The position numbers and the translations under genes were made by a program. From positions 62,001 to 126,000 of the forward strand of contig CANQQE010000002.1 in assembly GCA_947625935.1 (NCBI GenBank): a DNA stretch of 64,000 bases, in the 5' to 3' direction. Of this stretch, positions 17,475-26,739 are shown one piece after another. The notes below the pieces were generated by a model. It was not told the origin of the DNA and did no database searches. It was given only the letters and a program-made list of their open reading frames with translations. Positions within the stretch are counted from its first letter, which is position 1. Every line of letters starts with the position of its first letter. The DNA comes from an uncultured Muribaculaceae bacterium (GTDB lineage Bacteria > Bacteroidota > Bacteroidia > Bacteroidales > Muribaculaceae).

Positions 17475-17482
17475 TAACTTTG
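17475..17482 (+). promoter_or_regulatory. -7 promoter element in front of the decayed secreted-protein gene
   Basis: TAACTTTG matches TAnnTTTG and ends 34 bp before the position where the start codon should be (17517). The promoter seems to have outlived the reading frame. Confidence 0.5.
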
Positions 17483-17516
17483 CGTAAATCCAAATTATCA
17501 TTAAACCGTCAACGCA

Positions 17517-18103
17517 ACGAAAAAGTTACTTCTACTATACTGCGTTCTTGTAACCACTTTATCACCGGCGGCGGCACACGAGATTGAAATAGAGCTAATT
17601 GATGGGGGAGCCGTTGACAGCAGCCATATCTTCCTACATAAAGACAAATGCAGGTTTATCTATCCGATTAAAACCGAGTGGCAGTTTGAGGTCTTGATGG
17701 AGGACGGGTCTTTCAGGATTGTCAGACCGGAATCTCCCACCATTGCCAGGGATGAGTTGGTGATCGACTCGTTCTGGAGCAGCATATATTCGAAGGTCGG
17801 GAGATCGGGAATCAATTATCCCGGCTCAGAGGAGGGAGGCAGAAGAGGGGGAATCAAACTTATCAGCTCGGCAAGGAAGACACGGAGGCCGAGACCTTGT
17901 CAGTGAATAACAATGAGGTGATATACTCGGGCGACGGCGACAATGTAACCGCGATAACCATCTTCGACACAACAGGCCGCCAAGTGGGATTTTGCCCTTC
18001 GGGACGCTCCGTAAGGGTGGATAATCTGCAAAAAGGAATGTATGTCGCATTATTTAATTTGAAAAACAGCAATAATCTTAAATTAAAATTCATAAAAAGA
18101 TGA
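17517..18103 (+). pseudogene. Decayed secreted protein with a T9SS-like C-terminal tail
   Basis: One frame from 17505 encodes a clear signal peptide (KKLLLLYCVLVTTLSPAAA) and about 110 further residues. The codon where ATG is expected is ACG (17517-17519), and no other plausible start lies downstream of the in-frame stop at 17502. Around the G5 run at 17847-17851 the coding potential moves to another frame. That frame continues as GNQTYQLGKEDTEAETLSVN and ends in a sorting-domain-like tail (AITIFDTTGRQVGF, then LQKGMYVALFNL and LKLKFIKR) with a stop at 18101. One extra G would restore a single frame. The lost start and the frameshift together support a pseudogene, although a homopolymer sequencing error or phase-variable tract could explain the frameshift alone. 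The tail resembles the C-terminal signals of type IX secreted proteins. Confidence 0.65.
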
Positions 18104-18107
18104 AAAG

Positions 18108-18316
18108 AGGGCTATAGCGCATATAGGCGGCTTGCCCGTGGGGAAGCCCTACCGGGCTGACTCGCAGCGATATATGAGTTATCGCGTGACGAGTCAGACA
18201 TTTGACATGGGGATGGAGGGCTATAGCGCATATAGGCGGCTTACCCGTGGGCAAGCCCTACCGGGCTGACTCGCAGCGATATATGAGTTATCGCGTGACG
18301 AGTCAGAGATTTGACA
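18108..18316 (+). repeat. Two tandem copies of a 109-bp intergenic repeat
   Basis: Copies start at 18108 and 18217 and differ at only a few positions. Each begins AGGGCTATAGCGCATATAGG. Each contains a hairpin from CTGACTCG to CGAGTCAG with an inner GCGATA/TATCGC stem. A partial copy lies at 5347-5370. The repeat falls between the pseudogene and the nitroreductase gene and codes for nothing evident. It resembles dispersed palindromic intergenic repeats rather than a CRISPR, since there are no spacers. The rest of the 275-bp gap (to 18378) shows no other signal. Confidence 0.85.
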
Positions 18317-18378
18317 GGGGGTTCTGCAACATTTTCATGCTATTTTTTTTGGTGGAGGGATGGTGGTGTGGAGGACAG

Positions 18379-19146
18379 TCAGTCGGGGAAAGGGAAGCCT
18401 GAGCGCGCGATAAAGTCGCGGAAAATGGCTGAGAACAGTTCGTTGGCCTCGCGGGTATAGCGCACGTCGGTGAACACCTGTGCCAACGAGTCTTTGCCGT
18501 TTTCGGCCACAAAACGCCGGCTGTCGGGACGGGATTCTTTCGCGGCATATATGGAGTCGATGGCCGCAGGGGTATAATCGACATATTTCTCGGAGTGGAC
18601 CCATCCGTCGAGCGGCAAGCGGCCAACCTCTACCCCATCACCGTCGGGATAGCCGACAGTGAGTGTCGTGACGGGGACAACCATGGGTGGAAGGTCGAGC
18701 AACCGGGCTATCTGAGGGGCGTTGTAGGTGGTGGTGCCGAGGTAACAGCATCCCAGGCCGGCCATCTCGGCCACGGTGCAGAATTGCTGGGCAAGGATGG
18801 CTGTGTCGAGAACGGCTGTCATGAATGACTGGAAGTTGTCGTAGCCGGGATCGGCCCCGCGCTGCCGACACCATTTCACAAACCTATTGAAGTCGGCGCA
18901 AAATGTGAGCACAACCGGGGCGGCTGTGACCGAGGGCTGGTTGAAATGGGCCGGAGAGAGCTGACGCTTGAGGTCGGGGTCGCGGGTGACGATGACGCTA
19001 TAGAGCTGCATATTGCCGGTCGTCGGGGCGTGGGAAGCCTGTAGCAACAGGTCGTTGAGCACCGGGTCGGGGATGTCGCGGCGGGTGTAGCTCCGCCGGG
19101 TGGAGCGGTTAAGAAAGAATTGTCTTGTGTCCATGATTTCTGTCAT
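18379..19146 (-). CDS. Nitroreductase family flavoprotein
   Basis: This 255-aa protein begins with the family pattern of a short helix followed by RSTRRSYTRRDIPDPVLNDLL. It then has ASHAPTTGNMQLYSVIV near residue 38, a typical FMN-binding segment, and AEMAGLGCCYLGTT near 135. These are features of FMN-dependent nitroreductase-type oxidoreductases, which reduce nitro compounds, quinones or flavins with NAD(P)H. The natural substrate cannot be deduced. It is monocistronic, convergent with the repeats and divergent from nrdJ. An ATG four codons in (19134) is an alternative start. Confidence 0.88.
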   Translation of the reverse strand: MTEIMDTRQFFLNRSTRRSYTRRDIPDPVLNDLLLQASHAPTTGNMQLYSVIVTRDPDLKRQLSPAHFNQPSVTAAPVVLTFCADFNRFVKWCRQRGADPGYDNFQSFMTAVLDTAILAQQFCTVAEMAGLGCCYLGTTTYNAPQIARLLDLPPMVVPVTTLTVGYPDGDGVEVGRLPLDGWVHSEKYVDYTPAAIDSIYAAKESRPDSRRFVAENGKDSLAQVFTDVRYTREANELFSAIFRDFIARSGFPFPD

Positions 19147-19403
19147 TTAATAATCGGTAATATGCCGCCAAAAGTAATCAATAAACTCAAATCGGCCAAA
19201 ACCGCGAACGGTTAATCAAAACAGCAGGGATATTTATTTTTTTGACAATTTTGCGCAAACGCCTAAAAAGATACTCAACTGATTATAAAGATATTATCAA
19301 AACAAATCGGACAATTTGAGCATAGTGTTGATAACTTATCGGGCGAATATTTTGTCAAGTTGGATTATTTTACAAAATTTGCAAATCCAAAAAATACAGT
19401 ATC

Positions 19404-21947
19404 GTGGAAAATAAAACTTATACTTACGACGATGCCTACCAGGCGTCGTTGAAATATTTTGACGGCGATGAGCTTGCCGCCCGGGTGTGGGTGAGCAAGT
19501 ATGCCCTCAAGGATTCCTACGGCAATATTTTCGAGCAGACCCCCGATGATATGCACCGCCGCATCGCCAACGAGATAGCCCGCATAGAGCAGCGTTACCC
19601 GGCTCCGATGGATGCGGAGGAGGTGTTCGGGCTTATGAAGGATTTCCGCTACATCGTGCCTCAGGGAAGCCCAATGTCGGGAATCGGGAACAATCATCAG
19701 GTGGGTTCGCTGTCAAACTGCTTCGTCATCGGGCTTGACGGCACTCCGGATTCATATGGGGGAGTGATACGCATCGACGAGGAGCAGGTGCAGCTCATGA
19801 AACGCCGCGGGGGGGTGGGACACGACCTGTCGCACATACGCCCCAAAGGGACTCCGGTCAAAAATTCGGCTCTGACCTCGACGGGGCTTGTGCCGTTCAT
19901 GGAACGCTATTCCAACTCGACCCGCGAGGTGGCTCAGGATGGCCGGCGCGGCGCGCTGATGCTCACGGTGAGCATCAAGCACCCGGACTCGGAGGCGTTT
20001 ATCGACGCTAAAATGACTCAGGGGAAGGTGACGGGCGCCAATGTGTCGGTGCGCATCGACGACGATTTCATGAAAGCGGCGGTGGCCGGTGAGAAGTACA
20101 CGCAGACGTTCCCCACCTCGGGGGGAGACCCGTTGGTGACCAAAGAGGTGGACGCGTCGAAACTCTGGGACAAAATAATACACAACGCTTGGAAGTCGGC
20201 TGAGCCGGGGGTGCTTTTCTGGGACACCATCACCCGCGAGTCGGTGCCTGACTGCTATGCCGACCTTGGTTTCCGCACTATCTCGACCAATCCTTGCGGC
20301 GAGATACCGCTGTGCCCCTATGACAGTTGCCGCCTGCTGGCCATCAATCTGTTCTCGTATGTCAAGAACCCCTATACCCCACAGGCTGAATTTGATTTTG
20401 ACCTGTTCAGGGTTCACGTCGGCAAGGCGCAGCGCATCATGGACGACATAATCGACCTTGAGATGGAGAAAATCGACGCCATCCTGAAGAAAATCGACGA
20501 GGATCCCGAGACCGAGGAGGTTAAATCGACCGAGCGCCATCTGTGGCAGAAAATAAAGGATAAGACATCGAAGGGACGCCGCACGGGAGTCGGCACCACG
20601 GCCGAGGGTGATATGCTCGCCGCCATGGGTCTGAAATACGGCACGCCGGAGGCCACTGACTTCTCGGAGAGCGTGCACCGCGCGCTGGCATTGGCGGCCT
20701 ACGGCTCATCGGTTGAGATGGCCAAGGAGCGCGGGGCGTTTGAGGTGTTTGACGCTGAACGCGAGAAGGCCAACCCCTACATCAACCGACTGCGCGAGGC
20801 TTCGCCGGAACTGTATGAGGCGATGGTGCGTCACGGACGCCGCAACATAGCCTGTCTCACCATAGCCCCGACCGGCACCACCAGCCTGATGACGCGGACT
20901 ACCTCGGGCATCGAGCCGGTGTTCATGCCTGTCTACAAACGCCGCCGCAAGGTGAACCCCAACGATACCGATGTGCGCGTGGACTATGTAGACGATACCG
21001 GCGACGCATTTGAGGAGTATATCGTGTATCACCCCAAGTTCCTGTACTGGATGAACGTCAACGGCATTCCCGTAAAGAATGACTACACCCAGGAGGAGCT
21101 CGACGAATTGGTGGCCCGTTCACCGTATGCCGGAGCCACGGCCAACGAAATTGACTGGGTTGAGAAGGTGAAGATGCAGGGGCGCATACAGAAGTGGGTG
21201 GACCACTCGATTTCGGTGACCATCAACCTGCCCGCCGACGTGACCGAGGAGATGGTCAACAAGCTCTATGTGGAGGCTTGGCGGCAGGGGTGCAAGGGAT
21301 GCACCGTCTACCGCGACGGTTCGCGCTCGGGCGTGCTCGTGGCCATCGAGAAGAAAAGCGAAATCGCGCCTAAGCCGGGGCTGGCCAACGTGAGACCCCA
21401 CATCATCAAACGCCCCATAGAGCTTGAGTCTGACGTGGTGAGATTCCAGAACAACAAGGAGAAGTGGATCGCGTTCGTGGGGCTTGTCGACGGTAGGCCA
21501 TATGAGATTTTCACGGGTCTGGCCGATGACGAGGATGGCATCTTCTGCCCCAAGTCGGTCACTCACGGAAAAATAATCAAGGCTATCGACGCCGACGGCA
21601 ACAAGAGGTATGACTTCCAGTTTGTCAACAAGCGCGGCTACAAGACGACAATCGAGGGCCTGTCGGACAAGTTCAACCCTGAATACTGGAACTATGCCAA
21701 ACTCATCTCGGGAGTGCTGCGCTACGGAATGCCTATTGACCAGGTGATGAAACTGGTGGCCGGACTCGAGCTCGACAGCCAGTCGATCAACACATGGAAG
21801 ATGGGCGTTGAACGCGCGCTGAAGAAATATCTTCCCAACGGCACCCAGGCTTCGGGTCAGAAATGCCCCAACTGCGGGCAGGAGACCCTGATTTATCAGG
21901 AGGGCTGCTTGATATGCACCTCATGCGGCACCTCAAAATGCGGATAA
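19404..21947 (+). CDS. nrdJ: Adenosylcobalamin-dependent (class II) ribonucleotide reductase
   Basis: This 847-aa enzyme reduces ribonucleotides to deoxyribonucleotides using a B12-derived radical, so it works without oxygen-dependent or glycyl-radical partners. Visible signatures are NPCGEIPLCPYDSCRLLA near residue 296 (an active-site Cys), IAPTGTTSLMTRTTSG near 488, and a C-terminal Zn-ribbon-like end with CPNCG, CLICTSCG and a last CG pair. The C-terminal Cys probably mediate re-reduction of the active site. No N-terminal ATP-cone is obvious. The 257-bp upstream gap holds no recognisable cobalamin riboswitch. A 7-bp inverted repeat (TTGGATT/AATCCAA) lies near 19361-19391 and might be an operator. 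A terminator follows the gene. Confidence 0.93.
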   Translation: MENKTYTYDDAYQASLKYFDGDELAARVWVSKYALKDSYGNIFEQTPDDMHRRIANEIARIEQRYPAPMDAEEVFGLMKDFRYIVPQGSPMSGIGNNHQVGSLSNCFVIGLDGTPDSYGGVIRIDEEQVQLMKRRGGVGHDLSHIRPKGTPVKNSALTSTGLVPFMERYSNSTREVAQDGRRGALMLTVSIKHPDSEAFIDAKMTQGKVTGANVSVRIDDDFMKAAVAGEKYTQTFPTSGGDPLVTKEVDASKLWDKIIHNAWKSAEPGVLFWDTITRESVPDCYADLGFRTISTNPCGEIPLCPYDSCRLLAINLFSYVKNPYTPQAEFDFDLFRVHVGKAQRIMDDIIDLEMEKIDAILKKIDEDPETEEVKSTERHLWQKIKDKTSKGRRTGVGTTAEGDMLAAMGLKYGTPEATDFSESVHRALALAAYGSSVEMAKERGAFEVFDAEREKANPYINRLREASPELYEAMVRHGRRNIACLTIAPTGTTSLMTRTTSGIEPVFMPVYKRRRKVNPNDTDVRVDYVDDTGDAFEEYIVYHPKFLYWMNVNGIPVKNDYTQEELDELVARSPYAGATANEIDWVEKVKMQGRIQKWVDHSISVTINLPADVTEEMVNKLYVEAWRQGCKGCTVYRDGSRSGVLVAIEKKSEIAPKPGLANVRPHIIKRPIELESDVVRFQNNKEKWIAFVGLVDGRPYEIFTGLADDEDGIFCPKSVTHGKIIKAIDADGNKRYDFQFVNKRGYKTTIEGLSDKFNPEYWNYAKLISGVLRYGMPIDQVMKLVAGLELDSQSINTWKMGVERALKKYLPNGTQASGQKCPNCGQETLIYQEGCLICTSCGTSKCG

Positions 21948-21978
21948 ATTCTGCTATATAACATAGTTTTATGGTATG

Positions 21979-22018
21979 AAAAGCCGATTTTTGAAAAAAA
22001 TTCAGAAATCGGCTTTTT
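21979..22018 (+). terminator. Rho-independent terminator after nrdJ
   Basis: AAAAGCCGATTT (21979-21990) pairs with AAATCGGCTTTT (22006-22017) and runs into a T-tract. It lies 31 bp after the stop codon. Confidence 0.85.
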
Positions 22019-22110
22019 CTGTTACAAATTTTGCCTAAATTTATACCGTCGTTTTCGACAGCACCACAACGAATGATTATTATAACATCTTAATATAAAA
22101 ACCTTGATTT

Positions 22111-24789
22111 ATGAACCTATCATTTAATATCGATTATCGCACCAACTGGGGCGAAGCGGTATATTTGACCGGAAACATCCCCGAACTCGGCAACGGCGAC
22201 CTGAGCAAGGCCGTGAAACTCACCCTCGACGGCGATCAGTCGTGGTCAACAGAAATCGATGTGGCCGATGGCACACCCGATTTTGAATATTCCTATTTTG
22301 TACGTCACGAAAACGGATACACAAAACGCGAATGGGGGCGGCCTCACCGCTTCCGCCGCGCGCGCAGTTCAAAATTCTATGAGATATTTGACCGCTGGCA
22401 AGACCAACCGTGGGACAAGCCCTACTACTCGTCGGCATTCACCGATTGCATCTGCTATAGACCCGAACGCGAGAAGGAGCTGACACCGAAAAACGGGATA
22501 CTCTCGATCTCGATAGCCGCTCCGATGGTCAAAAACAATCAGGTTCTCGCCATCAGCGGCGGTTGTCCAGGCCTTGGGGAGTGGGACCCGGCGAAAGCCG
22601 TCGTGATGAACGACGCTTCATTCCCGGTATGGAACGTAAATCTTGAGTTAGCTTCACTTGAAACTCCGTTTGAATACAAATTCCTGATACTCGACAAGAC
22701 CACAGGAGCGGTCGTGGCATGGGAAGGTGGCGACAACCGCATCTTCAACATAGTCCCGGCACGCAAGAACGAGGTTCTCGTTGTCAGCGGGATGCGTTTT
22801 ATCAACCCGATGACCCCTTGGCGAGGCGCGGGTGTGGCCCTCCCGGTATTTTCGGTGCGCACTGAGGACGATTTCGGCGTAGGCGATTTCATCGACCTCA
22901 AAAAGATGATTGACTGGGCGGCCGAGACCGGGCAGAATTTCCTACAGATTCTCCCGATCAACGACACCACCATGACTCACACCTGGACCGACTCGTACCC
23001 CTATAACGCCAACTCGACCTTCGCACTCCACCCGATGTATCTGCGTCTTGGCGAGCTTGGCCGCCTCAACGACCCTGACCGTCAGGCTTACTATGACAAC
23101 CTCGGCCGCGAACTCAACGCTCTTGAGCAGATTGACTATGAACGCGTCACTCAAGCCAAAAATGAATTTGTAGCCGAGATTTTCCGTCAGGAAGGCGAGG
23201 CCACGGTCAACTCTCCAGAGTTTAAGGCTTTTGTCGAGAAAAACGCTGAATGGCTCACCCCTTACGCCGCATTCTGCGTGCTGCGCGACCGCAACCAGAC
23301 GCCTCAGTTTGAGAAGTGGGGGCAATATGCGGTGTACGACGAAAAGGCAATCGCAAAGTTCGTCAAGGATAACGCCGACGACATAAACCGCGTGTACTAT
23401 GTGCAATATCATCTCGACAAGCAGATGCGCCATGTACGCGACTATGCCCACTCAAAAGGTGTGGCCATCAAGGGGGACATACCCATCGGCATCTCGCGCA
23501 CGAGCGTCGACGCTTGGATTTCGCCCCGCCTGTTCAACCTTGACTGCCAGGCAGGCGCGCCGCCCGATGACTTCTCGGTGCTCGGTCAGAACTGGGGGTT
23601 CCCAACCTACAACTGGGAGGAGATGAACCGCGACGGATTCGCATGGTGGAAGGCCCGTTTCCGCAAAATGTCGGAATATTTCGACGCTTACCGCATCGAC
23701 CATGTGCTCGGCTTCTTCCGCATCTGGCAAATCCCCATGGACGCTCTGCACGGACTTCTCGGCGTGTTCAACCCCGCCCTGCCGTTCACTCCCGACGAGC
23801 TTAAATACAACTATGATTTCTGGCTCGACGTAGACCTGCAGACCACCCCCTACATCATGGACTACTTCCTTGGCGATTTCTTCGGCGAGTTCACTGCCGA
23901 GGCCAAAGAACGTTTCCTCGTCAACGCCGGATATGGCCGCTACAAACTGCGCCCCGAGTTCAACACACAGCGCAAAGTAGCCGACTATTTCGCCACCCAG
24001 GATAAAGACGATAAGAACAACAAACTTTGCAACGCTCTGCTCGGTCTGATTGACGACGTGCTGTTTGTGGAAGACCCCTACGAGAAAGGTAAATACCATC
24101 CCCGCATCTCGGCGCAGCACACCTACATCTACCGTTCGCTGACCGACTATGAGAGATGGTGCTTCGACCGCCTCTACAACGACTTCTTCTATCACCGCCA
24201 CAACGATTTCTGGTATGGCAAGGCGATGTGGAAACTCCCCCCACTGATCGAGGCAACCGATATGCTCACTTGCGCAGAAGACCTCGGCATGATTCCCGAC
24301 TGTGTCCCCGCCGTGATGAGCGCCCTTGAAATTCTATCGCTTGAGATACAGCGTATGCCCAAGGACCCGCGGGCCGAGTTTGGCAACACCTACAATTATC
24401 CTTACTATTCGGTGTGCACCACATCGACCCACGACATGGGCGGCATACGCCAATGGTGGGAAGAAAACCGCGACAAGACACAACGATTCTACAACGACGT
24501 GCTCCACGCAATGGGCGCGGCTCCTTACTATGCCGAGCCTTGGATCTGCGAGAAAATCGTCGGTCAGCATCTCGCATCGCCGTCGATGCTCTGCATCCTG
24601 CCGCTGCAAGACTGGCTCTCGATTGACGGCGAGCTGCGCCGCAAAAATCCGCTTGAGGAGCAAATCAACGTACCGGCCAACCCGCGCCACTACTGGCGTT
24701 ACCGTATGCACCTCACGATGGAGAATATGCTCGGTCAAGAGACGTTCAACCACCGTCTGCGCGACATGATCAAAGCTTCGGGCCGCTAA
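22111..24789 (+). CDS. malQ: 4-alpha-glucanotransferase (GH77, amylomaltase) with two N-terminal CBM20 domains
   Basis: This 892-aa enzyme transfers alpha-1,4-glucan segments between maltooligosaccharides in glycogen/starch metabolism. Two starch-binding CBM20-type domains are visible, at about 1-115 (YLTGNIPELGNGDLSKAVKL) and about 125-235 (GGCPGLGEWDPAKAVVMND). The GH77 catalytic domain follows from about 240. It contains FDAYRIDHVLGFFRIWQIP, which holds the nucleophile Asp, and TCAEDLGMIPDCVP, which holds the Glu acid/base. The CBM20-CBM20-GH77 plan matches the plant DPE2-like type usual in Bacteroidetes. There is no signal peptide, so it is cytoplasmic. It is monocistronic, with terminators on both sides. 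Confidence 0.94.
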   Translation: MNLSFNIDYRTNWGEAVYLTGNIPELGNGDLSKAVKLTLDGDQSWSTEIDVADGTPDFEYSYFVRHENGYTKREWGRPHRFRRARSSKFYEIFDRWQDQPWDKPYYSSAFTDCICYRPEREKELTPKNGILSISIAAPMVKNNQVLAISGGCPGLGEWDPAKAVVMNDASFPVWNVNLELASLETPFEYKFLILDKTTGAVVAWEGGDNRIFNIVPARKNEVLVVSGMRFINPMTPWRGAGVALPVFSVRTEDDFGVGDFIDLKKMIDWAAETGQNFLQILPINDTTMTHTWTDSYPYNANSTFALHPMYLRLGELGRLNDPDRQAYYDNLGRELNALEQIDYERVTQAKNEFVAEIFRQEGEATVNSPEFKAFVEKNAEWLTPYAAFCVLRDRNQTPQFEKWGQYAVYDEKAIAKFVKDNADDINRVYYVQYHLDKQMRHVRDYAHSKGVAIKGDIPIGISRTSVDAWISPRLFNLDCQAGAPPDDFSVLGQNWGFPTYNWEEMNRDGFAWWKARFRKMSEYFDAYRIDHVLGFFRIWQIPMDALHGLLGVFNPALPFTPDELKYNYDFWLDVDLQTTPYIMDYFLGDFFGEFTAEAKERFLVNAGYGRYKLRPEFNTQRKVADYFATQDKDDKNNKLCNALLGLIDDVLFVEDPYEKGKYHPRISAQHTYIYRSLTDYERWCFDRLYNDFFYHRHNDFWYGKAMWKLPPLIEATDMLTCAEDLGMIPDCVPAVMSALEILSLEIQRMPKDPRAEFGNTYNYPYYSVCTTSTHDMGGIRQWWEENRDKTQRFYNDVLHAMGAAPYYAEPWICEKIVGQHLASPSMLCILPLQDWLSIDGELRRKNPLEEQINVPANPRHYWRYRMHLTMENMLGQETFNHRLRDMIKASGR

Positions 24790-24812
24790 TCCGGGAACCA
24801 AAAACTAATAGC

Positions 24813-24847
24813 AAAAGTAGGCTGTGCACGCTCACGGCCTACTTTTT
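24813..24847 (+). terminator. Rho-independent terminator after malQ
   Basis: AAAAGTAGGC (24813-24822) pairs with GCCTACTTTT (24837-24846), and the stem continues GTG/CAC inward. A T-tract follows. Confidence 0.88.
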
Positions 24848-24893
24848 TACTATCTTCACACATAGGAGTAACAGCAATTTATTATTGAATAAA

Positions 24894-24924
24894 TTTGTGA
24901 ATAGCTATAAATCGACTATATTTG
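24894..24924 (+). promoter_or_regulatory. Full Bacteroidetes-type promoter of the DUF262-HEPN operon
   Basis: TTTG at 24894-24897 and TATATTTG at 24917-24924 are separated by 19 bp, the ideal -33/-7 arrangement. The -7 box ends 43 bp before the DUF262 ATG. It is the best two-part promoter in the window, so the defence-like pair probably has its own constitutive transcription. Confidence 0.75.
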
Positions 24925-24967
24925 TATTGATAACATATATTATCTCACACAACATAAACATACAATT

Positions 24968-26092
24968 ATGGACAACCAACCTACGATTGATTTCATATAT
25001 GATGACGAATCTGACAATGAGTCGAAAATTCCATACGAAATCCCTCAGGAAGTTCGTAAAATAACAACACAGGCATACGATAAAAGTGTATCTGACATCG
25101 TCAGAATGATTGAAGACAAAGATATCAAGCTTGACCCGGATTACCAACGCAACTATGTGTGGGACAATAAGAAAGCGTCAATGCTGATAGAATCAATCAT
25201 ACTTAATGTACCCATACCAGTAATTTATGTATCACAAGAGAAAGACGACAGTTGGTCTGTAATCGATGGACTGCAACGATTGAACTCACTCAAACGCTTT
25301 TTTGACGGCAAATTCAAACTAAGCGGGTTGGAAATCCTTTCAGAGCTCAACAAGCAGGACATTAACACGTTAAATCCAAAAGCTTTACGAATGTTAAAGA
25401 ATGGATTGTTGCGCGTCATAATGATTACCCATGACTCTAACGAGGAAATTAAATATGACGTATTCATGAGATTAAATACCGGTTCCGTACATCTGACCGA
25501 ACAAGAATTAAGGAACTGTCTGTATCGCGGCTCTTTCAATAAATTATTGAAAGAACTGACACAAAATAAGAGATGGCAAACCCTCATTGGGTTAAACGGA
25601 CCTCACAAACGCATGGCAGACAGAGAACTTGCGTTGAGATTTCTCGCAATCGTTAAACATTGGGATGCAGAAAAAGGCGAAATAACCAACTATAAAGGAA
25701 GGATGAAGTCATTTTTAAATGGTTTCATGAACACCTACAAGAACATAGACCAAAAAAATTCAGATAATTGGAGAAGCTTTTTTGATGAAACAGTAGAGAA
25801 TGTTTTGAATATATATGGTGAGAACGCTTTTAAAAGAATCAATCTCGACGGTTCAAGAGAGAACTCAATCAACCGGGCATTGATGGATGTAATTATGCTG
25901 TCGACGGCACAACACTCCATCGAGGAGCTCATGCCACACAAGGAACAAATAAATGAAACGCTAAGGAATCTGATAGTCAATGATACCGAGTTTAGAAACA
26001 GCGTAAAAATAGGCACATCCGACACAAAGGTTATCACATACCGTCTGAAGAAATGGTGTGACGAATTGAATAAAATAATCACCCGACCATGA
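24968..26092 (+). CDS. DUF262 (ParB/Srx-like, GmrSD N-type) protein of a two-gene defence-like module
   Basis: This 374-aa protein has the DUF262 hallmarks: LDPDYQRNYVWDNKKASMLI (56-75), VIDGLQRLNSL (98-108, a DGQQR-type motif) and FMRLNTGSVHLTEQELRN (166-183). DUF262 is a ParB/Srx-related fold with proposed nucleotidase or nuclease activity. It is the N-terminal part of the GmrSD modification-dependent restriction enzymes. Here no DUF1524 HNH domain is seen; residues 200-374 are helical. The stop overlaps the start of the HEPN gene by 4 bp, so the two proteins are made together and probably act together. The gene is A+T-rich against its surroundings, a sign of horizontal transfer. The DGQQR-like motif suggests NTP binding. 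A phage-defence role is inferred from the family. Confidence 0.85.
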   Translation: MDNQPTIDFIYDDESDNESKIPYEIPQEVRKITTQAYDKSVSDIVRMIEDKDIKLDPDYQRNYVWDNKKASMLIESIILNVPIPVIYVSQEKDDSWSVIDGLQRLNSLKRFFDGKFKLSGLEILSELNKQDINTLNPKALRMLKNGLLRVIMITHDSNEEIKYDVFMRLNTGSVHLTEQELRNCLYRGSFNKLLKELTQNKRWQTLIGLNGPHKRMADRELALRFLAIVKHWDAEKGEITNYKGRMKSFLNGFMNTYKNIDQKNSDNWRSFFDETVENVLNIYGENAFKRINLDGSRENSINRALMDVIMLSTAQHSIEELMPHKEQINETLRNLIVNDTEFRNSVKIGTSDTKVITYRLKKWCDELNKIITRP

Positions 26093-26739
26093 ATAAAATG
26101 GAAAGTATTGACCATTTTAAATCTAATCTACGAGAGATAGACACTTTGCTGGAATATGCCAAGGACAACGAGTCTGACATTGAAAAATATCAACTGTTCA
26201 ACAAAGTCGCCATAGTCCTCCTGTCAACTAAATTTGAAGTATTTTTAGAGGATTTCATAGAAGAGCATTCCTTGAGATGTTTAGAAGGCCACACTAATCT
26301 GACACTTCCGACTGAGTTGAAAGAGACATACGCAACCACCGCAGCCGAGTCGATTATAAATGAAAAGAATAAGGATAAAAAGCGTCAATATTTGACTTCT
26401 ATCGTGACATTATTCAACACCCATGAGACAAAGCTTCAAGGTCTCCACATAATCAGACCATCCTTAAAATTCAATTACGGTAAACATGGGCAAAAGGAGA
26501 TAGAAAAAATGTTTTCACGGCATGGATTAAATCCATTCTTCACTGAAGAATCTGATACAAAAAATATTTTAATGAAAATCAACTCACTAATTGAAATACG
26601 AAACAATGTGATACATCAGGACAGCACCCCATCCATGACCCACCAAACAATTGATGGCTACAAAATGAATCTGTTAGAGTTCGCAGAAATACTCGAATCA
26701 CATATCGAGAAAAACAAAGCCCTCTATTATAATGAATAA
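26089..26739 (+). CDS. HEPN-domain protein (MAE_28990/MAE_18760-like), probable ribonuclease partner of DUF262
   Basis: This 216-aa, almost all-helical protein carries the HEPN active-site pattern R-x4-H as RNNVIH (Arg171-His176) in IEIRNNVIHQD. The N-terminal helix has KFEVFLEDFIEEH (48-60), a pattern seen in MAE_28990-type HEPN proteins. HEPN proteins are metal-independent RNases used in toxin-antitoxin and abortive-infection systems, and this subfamily is known to pair with DUF262 genes. Coupled translation (ATGA overlap) and shared A+T-rich composition support one module. The likely roles are RNA cleavage by HEPN and sensing or control by DUF262, but this is inference. An internal ATG three codons in is an alternative start. 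Confidence 0.78.
   Translation: MNKMESIDHFKSNLREIDTLLEYAKDNESDIEKYQLFNKVAIVLLSTKFEVFLEDFIEEHSLRCLEGHTNLTLPTELKETYATTAAESIINEKNKDKKRQYLTSIVTLFNTHETKLQGLHIIRPSLKFNYGKHGQKEIEKMFSRHGLNPFFTEESDTKNILMKINSLIEIRNNVIHQDSTPSMTHQTIDGYKMNLLEFAEILESHIEKNKALYYNE

Noticed and set aside
18108-18316. CRISPR-like array
   Set aside because: Only two 109-bp units directly abut, with no regular spacers and no cas genes.
19147-19403. Cobalamin riboswitch or NrdR box upstream of the B12-dependent reductase
   Set aside because: No B12-box-like conserved core or convincing NrdR palindrome was found; only a short inverted repeat is visible.
19752-24201. Long open frames on the reverse strand across nrdJ and malQ
   Set aside because: They are Arg/His/Val-rich shadows of well-recognised genes, with no domain, start or promoter of their own.
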